A program made the position numbers and the translations under genes. Below, piece by piece: positions 22,985-30,572 of a stretch of DNA of 53,809 nucleotides. The notes under the pieces are model-generated. The model was not told the origin of the DNA and ran no database searches. It worked only from the letters and a program-made list of their open reading frames with translations. The stretch is from Sporosarcina sp. E16_8 (lineage in GTDB: Bacteria; Bacillota; Bacilli; Bacillales_A; Planococcaceae). The DNA lies in assembly GCF_017347095.1 (NCBI RefSeq), contig NZ_JADPRZ010000021.1, forward strand, positions 1 through 53,809. Direction: 5' to 3'. The number at the start of each line of letters is the position of its first letter. Position 1 is the first letter of the stretch.

Positions 22985-23013
22985 AGTATACAGAATGAAT
23001 GTTCGTATTGCAA
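22985..23013 (-). promoter_or_regulatory. SOS-type promoter of the uvrX cassette
   Basis: TTGCAA (23008-23013), 17 nt, TATACT (22985-22990) make a strong promoter. The spacer contains CGAACATTCATTC, one or two mismatches from the Gram-positive LexA box CGAACNNNNGTTCG, so LexA binding would block RNA polymerase. Confidence 0.75.
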
Positions 23014-23167
23014 GCCACGAATAAGAAAGATGAGTGTTATATTTTGGTATTTCGATTTGTTTGCAACTAACCCACTCGATATCACGATACAGAGTCGCGC
23101 GAAGAGATTCCTGGAAGGTCTTTAGCGGTACTCGACACGTTAAGCGAAAGACGTTTTGATGTTCAAT

Positions 23168-23207
23168 AAAAAAAGCGCCCAATCCATAATTTATGGACGG
23201 GTCGCTT
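23168..23207 (-). terminator. Terminator upstream of the uvrX cassette
   Basis: AGCGACCCGTCCATAA pairs with TTATGGATTGGGCGCT (two mismatched spots) and is followed by TTTTTTT. It ends the 54-aa gene's transcript and shows that a long frame across 22955-23242 is not a gene. Confidence 0.85.
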
Positions 23208-23275
23208 ATCACTTCATGATTCCTTACTGAGTCTTCAAACACATAGTCACTGAAGATTATCTGTTTTGATTGACC

Positions 23276-23440
23276 TTAATTATTTATATACTTGTAAATA
23301 TTGATTGTATCTTCTAAATCGCATAAGCGACTAGATATAGCTAATTGAAAATCCTCTTCAGAAAGCTTCTCTTTTAATTCATTTTCAATAGCTCTTTGTA
23401 TGTTATCTGGCAATAAGAAGATAAATGTCGTTTTATCCAT
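23276..23440 (-). CDS. Hypothetical protein, 54 aa
   Basis: The ATG at 23440 has AAAAGGAT at 9 nt. The product is a short alpha-helical protein with an aromatic N-terminus (MDKTTFIFLLPDNIQRAI) and a charged helix with repeated Glu/Lys. No family recognised. It is followed by the terminator at 23168-23207. Confidence 0.6.
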   Translation of the reverse strand: MDKTTFIFLLPDNIQRAIENELKEKLSEEDFQLAISSRLCDLEDTINIYKYINN

Positions 23441-23529
23441 TAAAAGCACATCCTTTTTAGATATTATCACTCTTGTAAAGTAAAGTTTTTAATAACACAC
23501 CTATTTGATTGGGAGTGTCTTTAACTTTT

Positions 23530-25005
23530 TTAATAATAAATCGCTTGCGGTTGAAGAAGTGAATTATTAAACTTCTTAATAGCTCCCTTTACAGCTTTTG
23601 CGATAGCACGAGTCATTTCTATAGGAATAGAATTACACACCATTTGCTGAATCGAAGAAAGACTGCCAGTAAACAAATAATCATCACTGATTCCGAATAA
23701 TCTCGCACACTCTCTCACACTTATCGTGCGATTTTCCGATGGATGTAAAATATTTGATTTCCGGAAGTTCGGTAACGCAATAGAAGGCTTGTCCCATAAA
23801 AGTCGTCTAAATACATGACTATGGGTTTTACCTTCTTTCATACCATTAGACATTAATTCGGTTGGTAGTTCTCGCCAATTTGACCCTGGACCGATGTGAT
23901 TCATTCTTTCAATGGTTTCTGGTTTAGGTTTTGTAAAATCCAGTTGGTTTCGCACCTTATCATTTAAGCCATTTAATGCTTGTTTGACGGTCGTATACGA
24001 ATCCTCGTTATGTGTGGGACTTGGTAACTCAATGTATCCAATTTTCGAACCGATGATAAAGGCTCTCTTACGCAGTTGTGCAGTCCCGTAATCAGCTGCA
24101 CAGAGTACACCGGAGGTAATATCAAAGTCTCTCAATTCATCGAAAATCTCTTGCTTGAACATCCCGTTACCGGCTGTTAGTAGTCTTGGCACATTCTCTA
24201 GTACAAAGACTTTGCAATTAGGATTATTTTTAATTGAATCAATATACTCCCGAACAAGTAGATTGTTAGGGTTATCCAAAAAGTTTGTGTGTCGATTAGA
24301 GTTTGAAAAACCTTGACAAGGCGAGCCGCCAATCATAACGGTAGAACCAATTTTATTAAATGCACTTTTGTCGAATTCTGTAATATCAACGCATGCAATA
24401 TCATTAGAATGATTTAATCGATAACTCATAACGGCTTCGCTATTATTCTCTAATGCAAATTTTACTTGAAAGCCTTCTTGGACAAAACCCTCATCCATGA
24501 TACCTGCACCGCTAAATAGGCTAATAACATCAAATGATAGCTTCAGCCCGTTCTTTGCTGTATCAGATAAACCGATATGTCGAAGTAAAGGATCCGCTAC
24601 TTTTAATGCACGTTGAAAGTAGTTTGTGTATTTAGTATCTGCAACTGCACTTTGTATATCCTCAGATGTAGTATCAAGTATTGTCGTATGTTCGTTAAAC
24701 TTTCCTACAACACGAATACGATTTTGCTCTATTATTATTTCTAAATGTTTTGCACCCTCTAAAACACTTAAAACTGATTTATCTCGAATGTCGATAACTG
24801 GTTTGACATAATCTCTCATTCGACGTTTGGATACACGATTCTTGGTCTCTTCCGTTCGTTCTGATGGCCGAATAGTGATTGACCGTCCTTTTGTATCGAT
24901 TTCGTAAACAAAAGGTATAGAAGGTTGGAAATTAGTTTGTAACAGTTCTTTATCCTGAATGTATATTCCTCTTGTAGAGTTTTTGGCTTTCCTAGTCTTT
25001 AACAT
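23530..25005 (-). CDS. DNA (cytosine-5) methyltransferase
   Basis: All main C5-methyltransferase motifs are seen: I (SLFSGAGIMDEGF, from 162), IV with the catalytic Cys (GGSPCQGFSNS, C230), VI (LENV, 269-272), VIII (QLRKR, 310-314) and the C-terminal RECARLFG and NSIPI segments. About 155 residues precede the catalytic domain; they are rich in strands and not recognised, and could be a specificity or regulatory extension. No endonuclease gene is adjacent, so this is an orphan enzyme that could protect the plasmid from host restriction or tag its DNA. AAGGGGAG at 7 nt before the ATG. Confidence 0.93.
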   Translation of the reverse strand: MLKTRKAKNSTRGIYIQDKELLQTNFQPSIPFVYEIDTKGRSITIRPSERTEETKNRVSKRRMRDYVKPVIDIRDKSVLSVLEGAKHLEIIIEQNRIRVVGKFNEHTTILDTTSEDIQSAVADTKYTNYFQRALKVADPLLRHIGLSDTAKNGLKLSFDVISLFSGAGIMDEGFVQEGFQVKFALENNSEAVMSYRLNHSNDIACVDITEFDKSAFNKIGSTVMIGGSPCQGFSNSNRHTNFLDNPNNLLVREYIDSIKNNPNCKVFVLENVPRLLTAGNGMFKQEIFDELRDFDITSGVLCAADYGTAQLRKRAFIIGSKIGYIELPSPTHNEDSYTTVKQALNGLNDKVRNQLDFTKPKPETIERMNHIGPGSNWRELPTELMSNGMKEGKTHSHVFRRLLWDKPSIALPNFRKSNILHPSENRTISVRECARLFGISDDYLFTGSLSSIQQMVCNSIPIEMTRAIAKAVKGAIKKFNNSLLQPQAIYY

Positions 25006-25024
25006 AGTATGGCTCCCCTTTTAT

Positions 25025-25064
25025 AAAAAAAGAGTAGCTGCATTGAATATGCAACCACTCTTTT
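25025..25064 (-). terminator. Terminator between the 90-aa gene and the cytosine methyltransferase
   Basis: The stem AAGAGTGGTTGCAT with ATGCAGCTACTCTT is followed by TTTTTTTAT in the minus direction. It has no hairpin element upstream, so it ends the 90-aa gene or attenuates the methyltransferase. Confidence 0.75.
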
Positions 25065-25099
25065 CTATTATTCGAATCAGATTACAAAATCACACAAGT

Positions 25100-25372
25100 T
25101 TAGTGTGCACGTAATCCGTATAATACATTTTCTACATCCCATTTTTCATCGTCTGAAAGAACAAATCCAAATTCATCGATGTGTAATGGTTTACTAGTTG
25201 CAATCGTAGCCAAGTGATTAACGAATACAAAGTTAGCTATTTCGCATGGACTGTCTTGGCATTCATCGTCATGACGAATTTCGTAATAAAATAAGTTTTC
25301 GTCACGTTCTGATGTAGGTATTCGTAAACTTGTACTAAATACGATTTCAACATTTTGGATTGAATTTTTCAT
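25100..25372 (-). CDS. Hypothetical protein, 90 aa
   Basis: Soluble acidic protein with the pattern FYYEIRHDDECQDSPCEIA and FVFVNHLATIATSKPL, compatible with a small alpha/beta fold. Similar small proteins with E-I-R-H-D-D and a later W-x-V-E-N end occur on Gram-positive mobile elements, but I know no function. AAGGGG lies 6 nt before the ATG. Confidence 0.7.
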   Translation of the reverse strand: MKNSIQNVEIVFSTSLRIPTSERDENLFYYEIRHDDECQDSPCEIANFVFVNHLATIATSKPLHIDEFGFVLSDDEKWDVENVLYGLRAH

Positions 25373-25436
25373 GCTCTACCCCTTTTCATACAGGTCTTCT
25401 GTTTTTCACAAGATAAATATGTCTTTAAAAACAAAT

Positions 25437-26105
25437 TCACATATAACCTTTGTCTTTCAAAGATATATAACTATCATTTGCCACAATGATATGGTCCAGA
25501 CATTCTATGCCTAACGTTAAGCCACAGTCCACCAACCGCTTAGTGACCTCAATATCCTCTGCAGATGGAGAGGAATTTCCACTGGGGTGCTGATGAGCTA
25601 CAATAATAGATGCAGCAGTCTTCTCCAAAGCAAATTTAAATACCTCGCGCGGGTGAACTATGGTGGAGTTGAGCGAACCTTTAAAGATTACTTTTCTACC
25701 TGTTACCTCGTTTTTCACATTCAGACAAATAACAACAAATTGTTCCTGCTCTTCATGTCGCAAATGCCGAAAATAGTGATATGCATCTTCGGGGCTTCTT
25801 ATTGTAGAAGTTTCTGGAAGGTCCATTTCGCCAATTTTCTTCGAAAGTGCTATCGTGGCTTCAAGTCGTTCGCCCATGGCCTTAGATATTCCCTCAAGTG
25901 AAGAAAAATCTTTTGCAGTCATTGCGAGCAAATCTCTTACACTCAACAGTGACAATTGACCACATACATTTACATCTGCAGAACGTCCAATCACAATTGC
26001 GAGTAAGTCCTGAATTGAGGATTGGTCCTTTCCATACAGACTCATTCTTTCTTTCACAACATCAATGTAGGATTTATGGTCAAGTTGAAATAGATTAGTT
26101 TGCAT
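25437..26105 (-). CDS. radC: RadC-family JAB-domain protein with N-terminal clamp-binding motif
   Basis: 222 aa with the ATG at 26105 (TAGGAG at ~7 nt). The N-terminal helix-hairpin-helix-like half (SLEGISKAMGERLEATIAL) and the C-terminal MPN/JAB domain with VAHQHPSGNSSPSAED are typical of RadC. The zinc-site residues (HxH-P-S-G, D) are complete. Residues 2-6, QTNLF, match the clamp-binding peptide, which is not a usual feature of chromosomal RadC as far as I know. The 5' region has competing hairpins (26117-26160). RadC-like proteins are common on mobile elements; their biochemical role is unresolved. Confidence 0.92.
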   Translation of the reverse strand: MQTNLFQLDHKSYIDVVKERMSLYGKDQSSIQDLLAIVIGRSADVNVCGQLSLLSVRDLLAMTAKDFSSLEGISKAMGERLEATIALSKKIGEMDLPETSTIRSPEDAYHYFRHLRHEEQEQFVVICLNVKNEVTGRKVIFKGSLNSTIVHPREVFKFALEKTAASIIVAHQHPSGNSSPSAEDIEVTKRLVDCGLTLGIECLDHIIVANDSYISLKDKGYM

Positions 26106-26286
26106 TAGTAGTCTCCTACACATACTCCGGCCAAAAGCGGCAGAGTATGTGCCGCCTCGTTATATGCCGGAGGGGAAGGCAAATTTTAACCAAAATATTT
26201 TTTGGCTTTTCCGAATTTTATCGTTCTACAAACAGAAGATAACTTCGCCAACTGAACTAACCGTCTGGCGAGTTATGTCAATCCAT
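26106..26286 (-). promoter_or_regulatory. Structured 5' region of radC
   Basis: In the minus direction GCGGCA..TGCCGC-TTTT (terminator-like) overlaps CACATACTC..GAGTATGTG, which ends just before the ribosome site; the two cannot form together. Further upstream are AACTCGCCA/TGGCGAAGTT and a CCAAAAT-type repeat. A TTGACA lies near 26281 but no good -10 follows. Confidence 0.45.
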
Positions 26287-26478
26287 TCATTTTTTTTCAG
26301 CATCAATGGGAAACACTTTTAAATGTTCTAAGCCATTTACACAGTGTTGTGTAACGGGAACAGGAACAGGAACACGTTTTACGACAGACATTGTTACATG
26401 TTCATGTCGCCTTTTCATACGTTGCATAATTGCATGCATTAGTGGTTCCTCCTCAAAGGGTAAAATTTCTTGACTCAT
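26287..26478 (-). CDS. Hypothetical protein, 63 aa
   Basis: Small basic protein with a PVPVPV stretch. The start MSQEILPFEEE could be a weak clamp-binding hexapeptide (QEILPF), but this is far from consensus. The ribosome site is a recurrent ACTTTTTTAAGGAG copy, 8 nt before the ATG. It is the first annotated gene after leader element copy 6, and radC follows 182 nt downstream. Confidence 0.65.
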   Translation of the reverse strand: MSQEILPFEEEPLMHAIMQRMKRRHEHVTMSVVKRVPVPVPVTQHCVNGLEHLKVFPIDAEKK

Positions 26479-26520
26479 TTAAATCTCTCCTTAAAAAAGT
26501 TTTGTTATCCTTATTTCGCT

Positions 26521-26607
26521 GTGCGTCTTGCATTTTCTCCGACACAAGAGATAGGATACGAATTTGCTGATACTGATACTCCGTTAATTAACAGGTACTG
26601 CTTCCTC
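26521..26607 (-). CDS. Possible leader peptide with CTG start, 28 aa
   Basis: AAAGGAGG stands 9 nt before a CTG that opens a 28-codon frame (LINGVSVSANSYPISCVGEN, then ARRTAK) ending in TAA. No ATG, GTG or TTG is in frame. It lies between the leader terminator and the 63-aa gene. The perfect ribosome site is the main reason to list it; the start codon is unusual. Confidence 0.3.
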
Positions 26608-26630
26608 CTTTCGTTAAAGTAAATAAGCAT

Positions 26631-26711
26631 AAAAAATACGCCTATTCATTAACAAACAAAAGATGAACCCTCCCTAAAGAAAAGGTCATTTGTTCGCAAA
26701 TGAATAAGCGC
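26631..26711 (-). terminator. Leader terminator (attenuator) of the 63-aa gene and radC
   Basis: GCGCTTATTCATT pairs with AATGAATAGGCGT, with a second inner helix (AACAAATGACC/GGTTCATCTTTTGTT), followed by ATTTTTT. Confidence 0.75.
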
Positions 26712-26735
26712 ATGATGGTACACATTGGTGAAAAC

Positions 26736-26785
26736 TCTCTCCCGCGTGGGTGAGATCAAAAATAAATAAAGTATACTGTATTATA
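26736..26785 (-). promoter_or_regulatory. Leader hairpin element copy 6 with promoter
   Basis: The hairpin at 26736-26755 reads TCTC-A-CCC-ACGC-GGG-A-GAGA. A perfect extended -10 (TGATATAAT) has its hexamer at 26780-26785, about 18-20 nt upstream from the predicted start. Confidence 0.8.
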
Positions 26786-26911
26786 TCACGAATCGATCAG
26801 CCTACATAATATCAGAATTTCCTATCTTCACTTTATACACCGTATTTATCGATAAAAGTTAGATATGTGATTACGTTCTATTGTGTAAAATAACTCCCTT
26901 TCCTCTATTGA

Positions 26912-27307
26912 TTAGTATTGCTTCTTCATGTGTTTTTCGAATTTCTTAATTAAATATCTAACTTTCTCAACCGTATATCCATTCTTTCTTGCAATGAATT
27001 CCATACTTTCACCACTTTTAAAACTTCGAATTAGAGAAGTATAGTTTTCTTTTTTGTTGAATGTATCAATCAAGCTTTCAACTGTTGTAATAGGATACTT
27101 ATATTTTAAAGATATAAATTCGATGCTTTCATCTTTTAAAAAGTCCTCTAATATAGAGTTGTACTTTTCTTTTTGCTTGTATTTCACATAAATTTGTCTT
27201 GGCCTACTCCGACTTACATCGATAAATTCACTTATAGCATTAAAAGTTTTTCCGTTTTCTCTTAAGTTATTCACCAATAATTCTTGTTCGGTAAAATGAT
27301 ACATCAC
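26912..27307 (-). CDS. Helical-repeat, HTH-like protein, 131 aa
   Basis: Three similar segments can be aligned, each with an acidic-aromatic helix and a short HTH-like unit: NAISEFIDVSRSRPRQIYVKY, EFISLKYKYPITTVESLIDTF and EFIARKNGYTVEKVRYLIKKF are each about 20 residues and share E-F-I and a Val/Ile pair. This suggests an internal triplication of a homeodomain-like HTH. GTG 27307 or ATG 27304, with AAGGGGG at ~6-9 nt. Likely a DNA-binding regulator; the target is unknown. Confidence 0.7.
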   Translation of the reverse strand: MMYHFTEQELLVNNLRENGKTFNAISEFIDVSRSRPRQIYVKYKQKEKYNSILEDFLKDESIEFISLKYKYPITTVESLIDTFNKKENYTSLIRSFKSGESMEFIARKNGYTVEKVRYLIKKFEKHMKKQY

Positions 27308-27419
27308 ATAAATCCCCCTTAACTCAATGAAGCAACTATAACATCAAATTATTTATGCTTGAAGGACATTAAGCGGACATTACAGAAAAACAACATTAAA
27401 TTTTTACAGAGCCTAAAGA

Positions 27420-27462
27420 ATAACCCCCCCGACAATTCAAAATCATCAAGGGGTTTTAAGGA
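27420..27462 (-). terminator. Weak terminator-like hairpin after the methyltransferase operon
   Basis: AACCCC and GGGGTT arms with a long AT-rich loop; the following T-run is poor (TTATTCTTT). Confidence 0.35.
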
Positions 27463-27499
27463 ATTTATATAATCTTCGTTTTGTAGTCCTAAAAAGAAT

Positions 27500-28564
27500 T
27501 TAAAATAATGCTAATTGGGTCAATTCATATGTTCTAACATCATTTGCTCTAGCACCTTTTAATTCGGAAGAAAAAGCAATATTATCTTTTTCAATTTCCG
27601 CTAACGTTTCTTGTTCAAATTTGGATAACTTCATGCTAAACGGTGGATTCGATAAGACCACATCAAAGGAGTGTTCTCTTGCCATTGCTTGAACGATCTT
27701 AAATCGTAAAGCTTTCGGCATAGTTGACCATTCCTTTTTCAATTCTTCTTGATACTTATACACTTCTTTATGCCGTTCACGTACTGGGTGAAGATAAATA
27801 TCTTCAAATACGCTATCCTGCTCGAAAATTTTACGGGGAGCTTGAAATTCTCCAAGGAGTGAATTTCCACAATAGATTCGCGTATCCGTTTTAAATTCAA
27901 AATATTGATGGACCCGCTGCTCTTCTGGGTGAACATGAATCCCCAGGATAGGCGCTGGCGTAAACAAAAGCTGTGGTTTATAGAAAAACGAATGGATGCA
28001 CGCCGCCTTAACCATCAGCAAGCTCAAGTCCATTCCTACCATGTTTAAAGACTTTAACGGCAGGATAATACTTCCTGGACCAATGCATGGTTCCAGAACA
28101 GAATCCGTCCAATTTGGATCCATCATCATTCCCATCGCCATCGATATGCTCAAAGGTGTTGGGTAATAAGATAAGTGTCCAGACGATCCGTTTTCCGCAA
28201 GAAAACGACTGAGATAATCCGATGGGTTTCTAATCAAATCCTCCCATGGAAAGTGTTCCTCCAAATGCGCTTCAATTCTAGTTGAGTATTTGGGAGCTTT
28301 GCTGCACCATGCAATTCCGATTGCATATCCAATCCAGTCGATTAGATCATGCGAACGGTGCCCTTCTCTTGCAGCTGTATCAAAGCAATCTTGCAATGTT
28401 TTAAAAACCGATTGTTTCCCGCTAGTTGATATAGGCGCATAAGGGGCAGCGTCGCCTTCCATAAAGACACCTTTATCAATGATGTCAGTCCAATTCCCCC
28501 ATAGATTATAAGAGTCGCTATCGATTAACAGACATGTGCTGCGATTCCATCCGAACTCACGCAT
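27500..28564 (-). CDS. N6-adenine-type DNA methyltransferase with C-terminal clamp-binding motif
   Basis: 354 aa with the ATG at 28564, which overlaps the upstream stop and has GGGGGT at ~7 nt. The SAM motif is DSVLEPCIGPGSIILPL and the catalytic motif is NPPF in VVLSNPPFSMKL, as in gamma-type adenine methyltransferases; an upstream SGHLSYYPTPLSISMAM segment resembles the phage/plasmid subgroup in which the YYPTP start precedes motif I. The protein ends exactly at QLALF (350-354), a clamp-binding peptide, which would let methylation follow replication. No endonuclease is adjacent. It is coupled to the zinc-ribbon protein upstream. Confidence 0.88.
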   Translation of the reverse strand: MREFGWNRSTCLLIDSDSYNLWGNWTDIIDKGVFMEGDAAPYAPISTSGKQSVFKTLQDCFDTAAREGHRSHDLIDWIGYAIGIAWCSKAPKYSTRIEAHLEEHFPWEDLIRNPSDYLSRFLAENGSSGHLSYYPTPLSISMAMGMMMDPNWTDSVLEPCIGPGSIILPLKSLNMVGMDLSLLMVKAACIHSFFYKPQLLFTPAPILGIHVHPEEQRVHQYFEFKTDTRIYCGNSLLGEFQAPRKIFEQDSVFEDIYLHPVRERHKEVYKYQEELKKEWSTMPKALRFKIVQAMAREHSFDVVLSNPPFSMKLSKFEQETLAEIEKDNIAFSSELKGARANDVRTYELTQLALF

Positions 28565-28973
28565 ATTGATTACCCCCAACTCTAATGGATTCATCGCTCT
28601 TTTTTTCATAAAGAGGCGGCACAGTACCAACCAGTGCATGTAACTTTCCTTTATCAAATCGAACTAAGGAACAAGCCGCTGCTTCGATTGATGGATCAAA
28701 GTTAAGGAAATGGATGAAACGTTCTACTTCACGCCCGGTGATAGGTGTCTGAAAGCGACCGTATGAATGTGTCCCGTTTTTGTAATGGATATGATAAGTT
28801 CCATACCCCCCACGTTCTTTGCGTATAAGTCCCTGGCTTGAATACCCAGAGAGTGATAGTTGGTACCCACAATGCAGGCATGACATAATTGTTTCTCTTG
28901 TGCTTTCAATATGTGATTCGGTTACAACGCCGCCACAATATACACATGCGGATGTAAGTTGAATAAATGACAT
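28557..28973 (-). CDS. Zinc-ribbon protein coupled to the adenine methyltransferase, 138 aa
   Basis: N-terminal zinc ribbon with CVYCGG (C10, C13) and SCLHCGY about 20 residues later, then a beta-rich region (GYGTYHIHYKNGTHSYGRF) and a PLYEKKSDE end. Its stop overlaps the start of the methyltransferase. The upstream region has a perfect TCCAAT/ATTGGA inverted repeat around TATAAT (29005-29025), which may be promoter or operator. Family unknown; may target the methyltransferase to nucleic acid. Confidence 0.75.
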   Translation of the reverse strand: MSFIQLTSACVYCGGVVTESHIESTRETIMSCLHCGYQLSLSGYSSQGLIRKERGGYGTYHIHYKNGTHSYGRFQTPITGREVERFIHFLNFDPSIEAAACSLVRFDKGKLHALVGTVPPLYEKKSDESIRVGGNQYA

Positions 28974-29029
28974 AAGACATTCCTCTTTCTAAATAAGGTT
29001 TTTGGTCCAATATAATGATTGGATTAAAT

Positions 29030-29068
29030 AAAAAAGGACAATCCCAGTATTAGGGAAAGTCCTTTTTT
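29030..29068 (-). terminator. Terminator of the primase-SSB-clamp operon
   Basis: AAAGGAC TTTCCC and GGGATTGTCC TTTTTT form a stem with T-runs on both sides, directly after the clamp gene. It can act in both directions. Confidence 0.85.
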
Positions 29069-29074
29069 AACTAA

Positions 29075-30178
29075 TTAAGCTGTACGTATTGGAAGCACCA
29101 ATTGCGTCAGCGTTGGATCTTTTTCACTGAAGATAAAGATCGGTTTCTCATTGCTCTGAATATGCAGCGTTACTTCTTCTGTAGTAAAAGCCTTCAAAGC
29201 ATCGCTTACAAAAAGGGCATTAATAGTGAACTTTACAGGTTCTCCATCAATAGCAGCTTCAAGTGTTTCTTCTATCGAGCCGGATTCATCAGATGCGCTA
29301 TAAATGCGTAATGCACTCTCTTGCGGCTCTAACGTGATGGATCGATATTGTTCATCCTTAGCAAAGGTTAAGGACCTGTTAATGGATGCTAGGAGCTCCT
29401 GGCGATTTACTTTGACCTTCAACGAGGCATTGCATTGAATCAATCGTGAGGTGTTTGGATATTCACCTTCTAATTGTCGAATGTATACTTCACGGTCACT
29501 CGTTTGGATAAGTATATGATTACCTGCTGGGATCAACGATAGCTGCTGTTTCTCCTCCAAAGTATTCACAACTTCAGCCAGGCGTTTTGCCGGAATATTT
29601 AACGTCGGAAGTTTTAAAGGTTTTGGTATAGTTTTTTGGCTTAACCTATGTGAATCTGTCGAAGTTACTCTGAAGCTCGTTTCATCACTTTGCATATTAA
29701 CGGCTTTTAGAATCGGACGTCCATCTTTATCCGATGCTGAAAAAGCAGTTTGAGTAACCAGCATAGTTAACACCTCTGTCGTTAACGTAATGCCATCCCC
29801 TTTTACATGCTCTGGAATACCCGGAAGTTCTCCATCGACTCCATTTATTTTCGCAGATGTTTTGCCTTGCTTCACTTCGATCTGATTCGTATCGAGTAGC
29901 GTGACAGACATCATTCCACTGGAAAGTTTTCTCGTTACCTCCTCTAATTTTGGGGGTAACAGCAATTCTCCTGGCGTTATAATTTCAACGATGACATCCT
30001 CTCCATTTGACAGAGCGACTTTCTTAACATACGTCACTTCACCGTCAGTGGCTCGGAACGTCAATCCATCTTTTTCGCTTACAGACAAATGGATGTGTTG
30101 CATGATCCCCTTACCTCGGAATCGTGATATTTCGCTGAATACCGCCTGAAGTGTTGTTTTTTGTATTTTCATTTTCAT
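29075..30178 (-). CDS. dnaN: DNA polymerase III beta subunit (sliding clamp 2, canonical type)
   Basis: 367-aa clamp closer to chromosomal DnaN than clamp 1. Recognisable: VTSTDSHRLSQ in domain 2, LNIPAKRLAEV, the QLEGEYPNTSRLIQ stretch (R-L-x-x-G-x-YP equivalent) and the C-terminus TLTQLVLPIRTA, equivalent to the QL-x-LP-x-R end that lines the peptide-binding pocket. It therefore should bind Q-x-x-L-F peptides. Third gene of the operon with primase and SSB; AAGGAGG (recurrent element) at ~10 nt. Two clamps on one element suggests different partners or a host-versus-plasmid division of labour. Confidence 0.95.
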   Translation of the reverse strand: MKMKIQKTTLQAVFSEISRFRGKGIMQHIHLSVSEKDGLTFRATDGEVTYVKKVALSNGEDVIVEIITPGELLLPPKLEEVTRKLSSGMMSVTLLDTNQIEVKQGKTSAKINGVDGELPGIPEHVKGDGITLTTEVLTMLVTQTAFSASDKDGRPILKAVNMQSDETSFRVTSTDSHRLSQKTIPKPLKLPTLNIPAKRLAEVVNTLEEKQQLSLIPAGNHILIQTSDREVYIRQLEGEYPNTSRLIQCNASLKVKVNRQELLASINRSLTFAKDEQYRSITLEPQESALRIYSASDESGSIEETLEAAIDGEPVKFTINALFVSDALKAFTTEEVTLHIQSNEKPIFIFSEKDPTLTQLVLPIRTA

Positions 30179-30245
30179 GATTAATAATCCTCCTTAAAAA
30201 AGTTTTGAGAGAGCAGAAATACTGCGTCTCTATTACAAAGGTCTA

Positions 30246-30560
30246 CTAGTTCTGCAGCGGCGAATCATAGAATTCACAATCATCAACTTCTACTTCAAAG
30301 CGCACTTGTTTTTCGCCGTTTTTTTCAAATGTGTGCGAACGCCATAAGCCTTCAATGCCGACTCGTTGACCCTTGGAAGTAAAATTCGAAATTACTTCCG
30401 CTAGACCACGCCAAGCCACACATGGGATAAAATCGGTTTTCTTGAAACTCCCTTTTCGTGAGTCAACCGCAATGACAAATGTACATTTTGCTATTCCAGA
30501 TCCCGTATATGTTAGTACCGGTTCTCTGGTCAATCTGCCAACTGCTATATATTTTTGCAT
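30246..30560 (-). CDS. ssb: Single-stranded DNA-binding protein
   Basis: 104-aa OB-fold SSB: YIAVGRLTREPVLTYT, KCTFVIAVDSR, DFIPCVAWRGLAEVISNFTSK and RVGIEGLWRSHTF are typical. It stops right after the OB fold and lacks the Gly-rich linker and acidic D-x-D-I-P-F tip that recruits partners, so it is a core-only SSB. It sits between primase and clamp 2, 12 nt after the primase stop, with AGGAGG at 8 nt. Probably coats plasmid single strands and might avoid host SSB-tip partners. Confidence 0.93.
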   Translation of the reverse strand: MQKYIAVGRLTREPVLTYTGSGIAKCTFVIAVDSRKGSFKKTDFIPCVAWRGLAEVISNFTSKGQRVGIEGLWRSHTFEKNGEKQVRFEVEVDDCEFYDSPLQN

Positions 30561-30572
30561 CGTAAACTCCTC

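Noticed and set aside
22955..23242. 95-aa minus-strand open frame
   Set aside because: It runs through a strong terminator (23168-23207) and the SOS-type promoter (22985-23013) and has no ribosome site.
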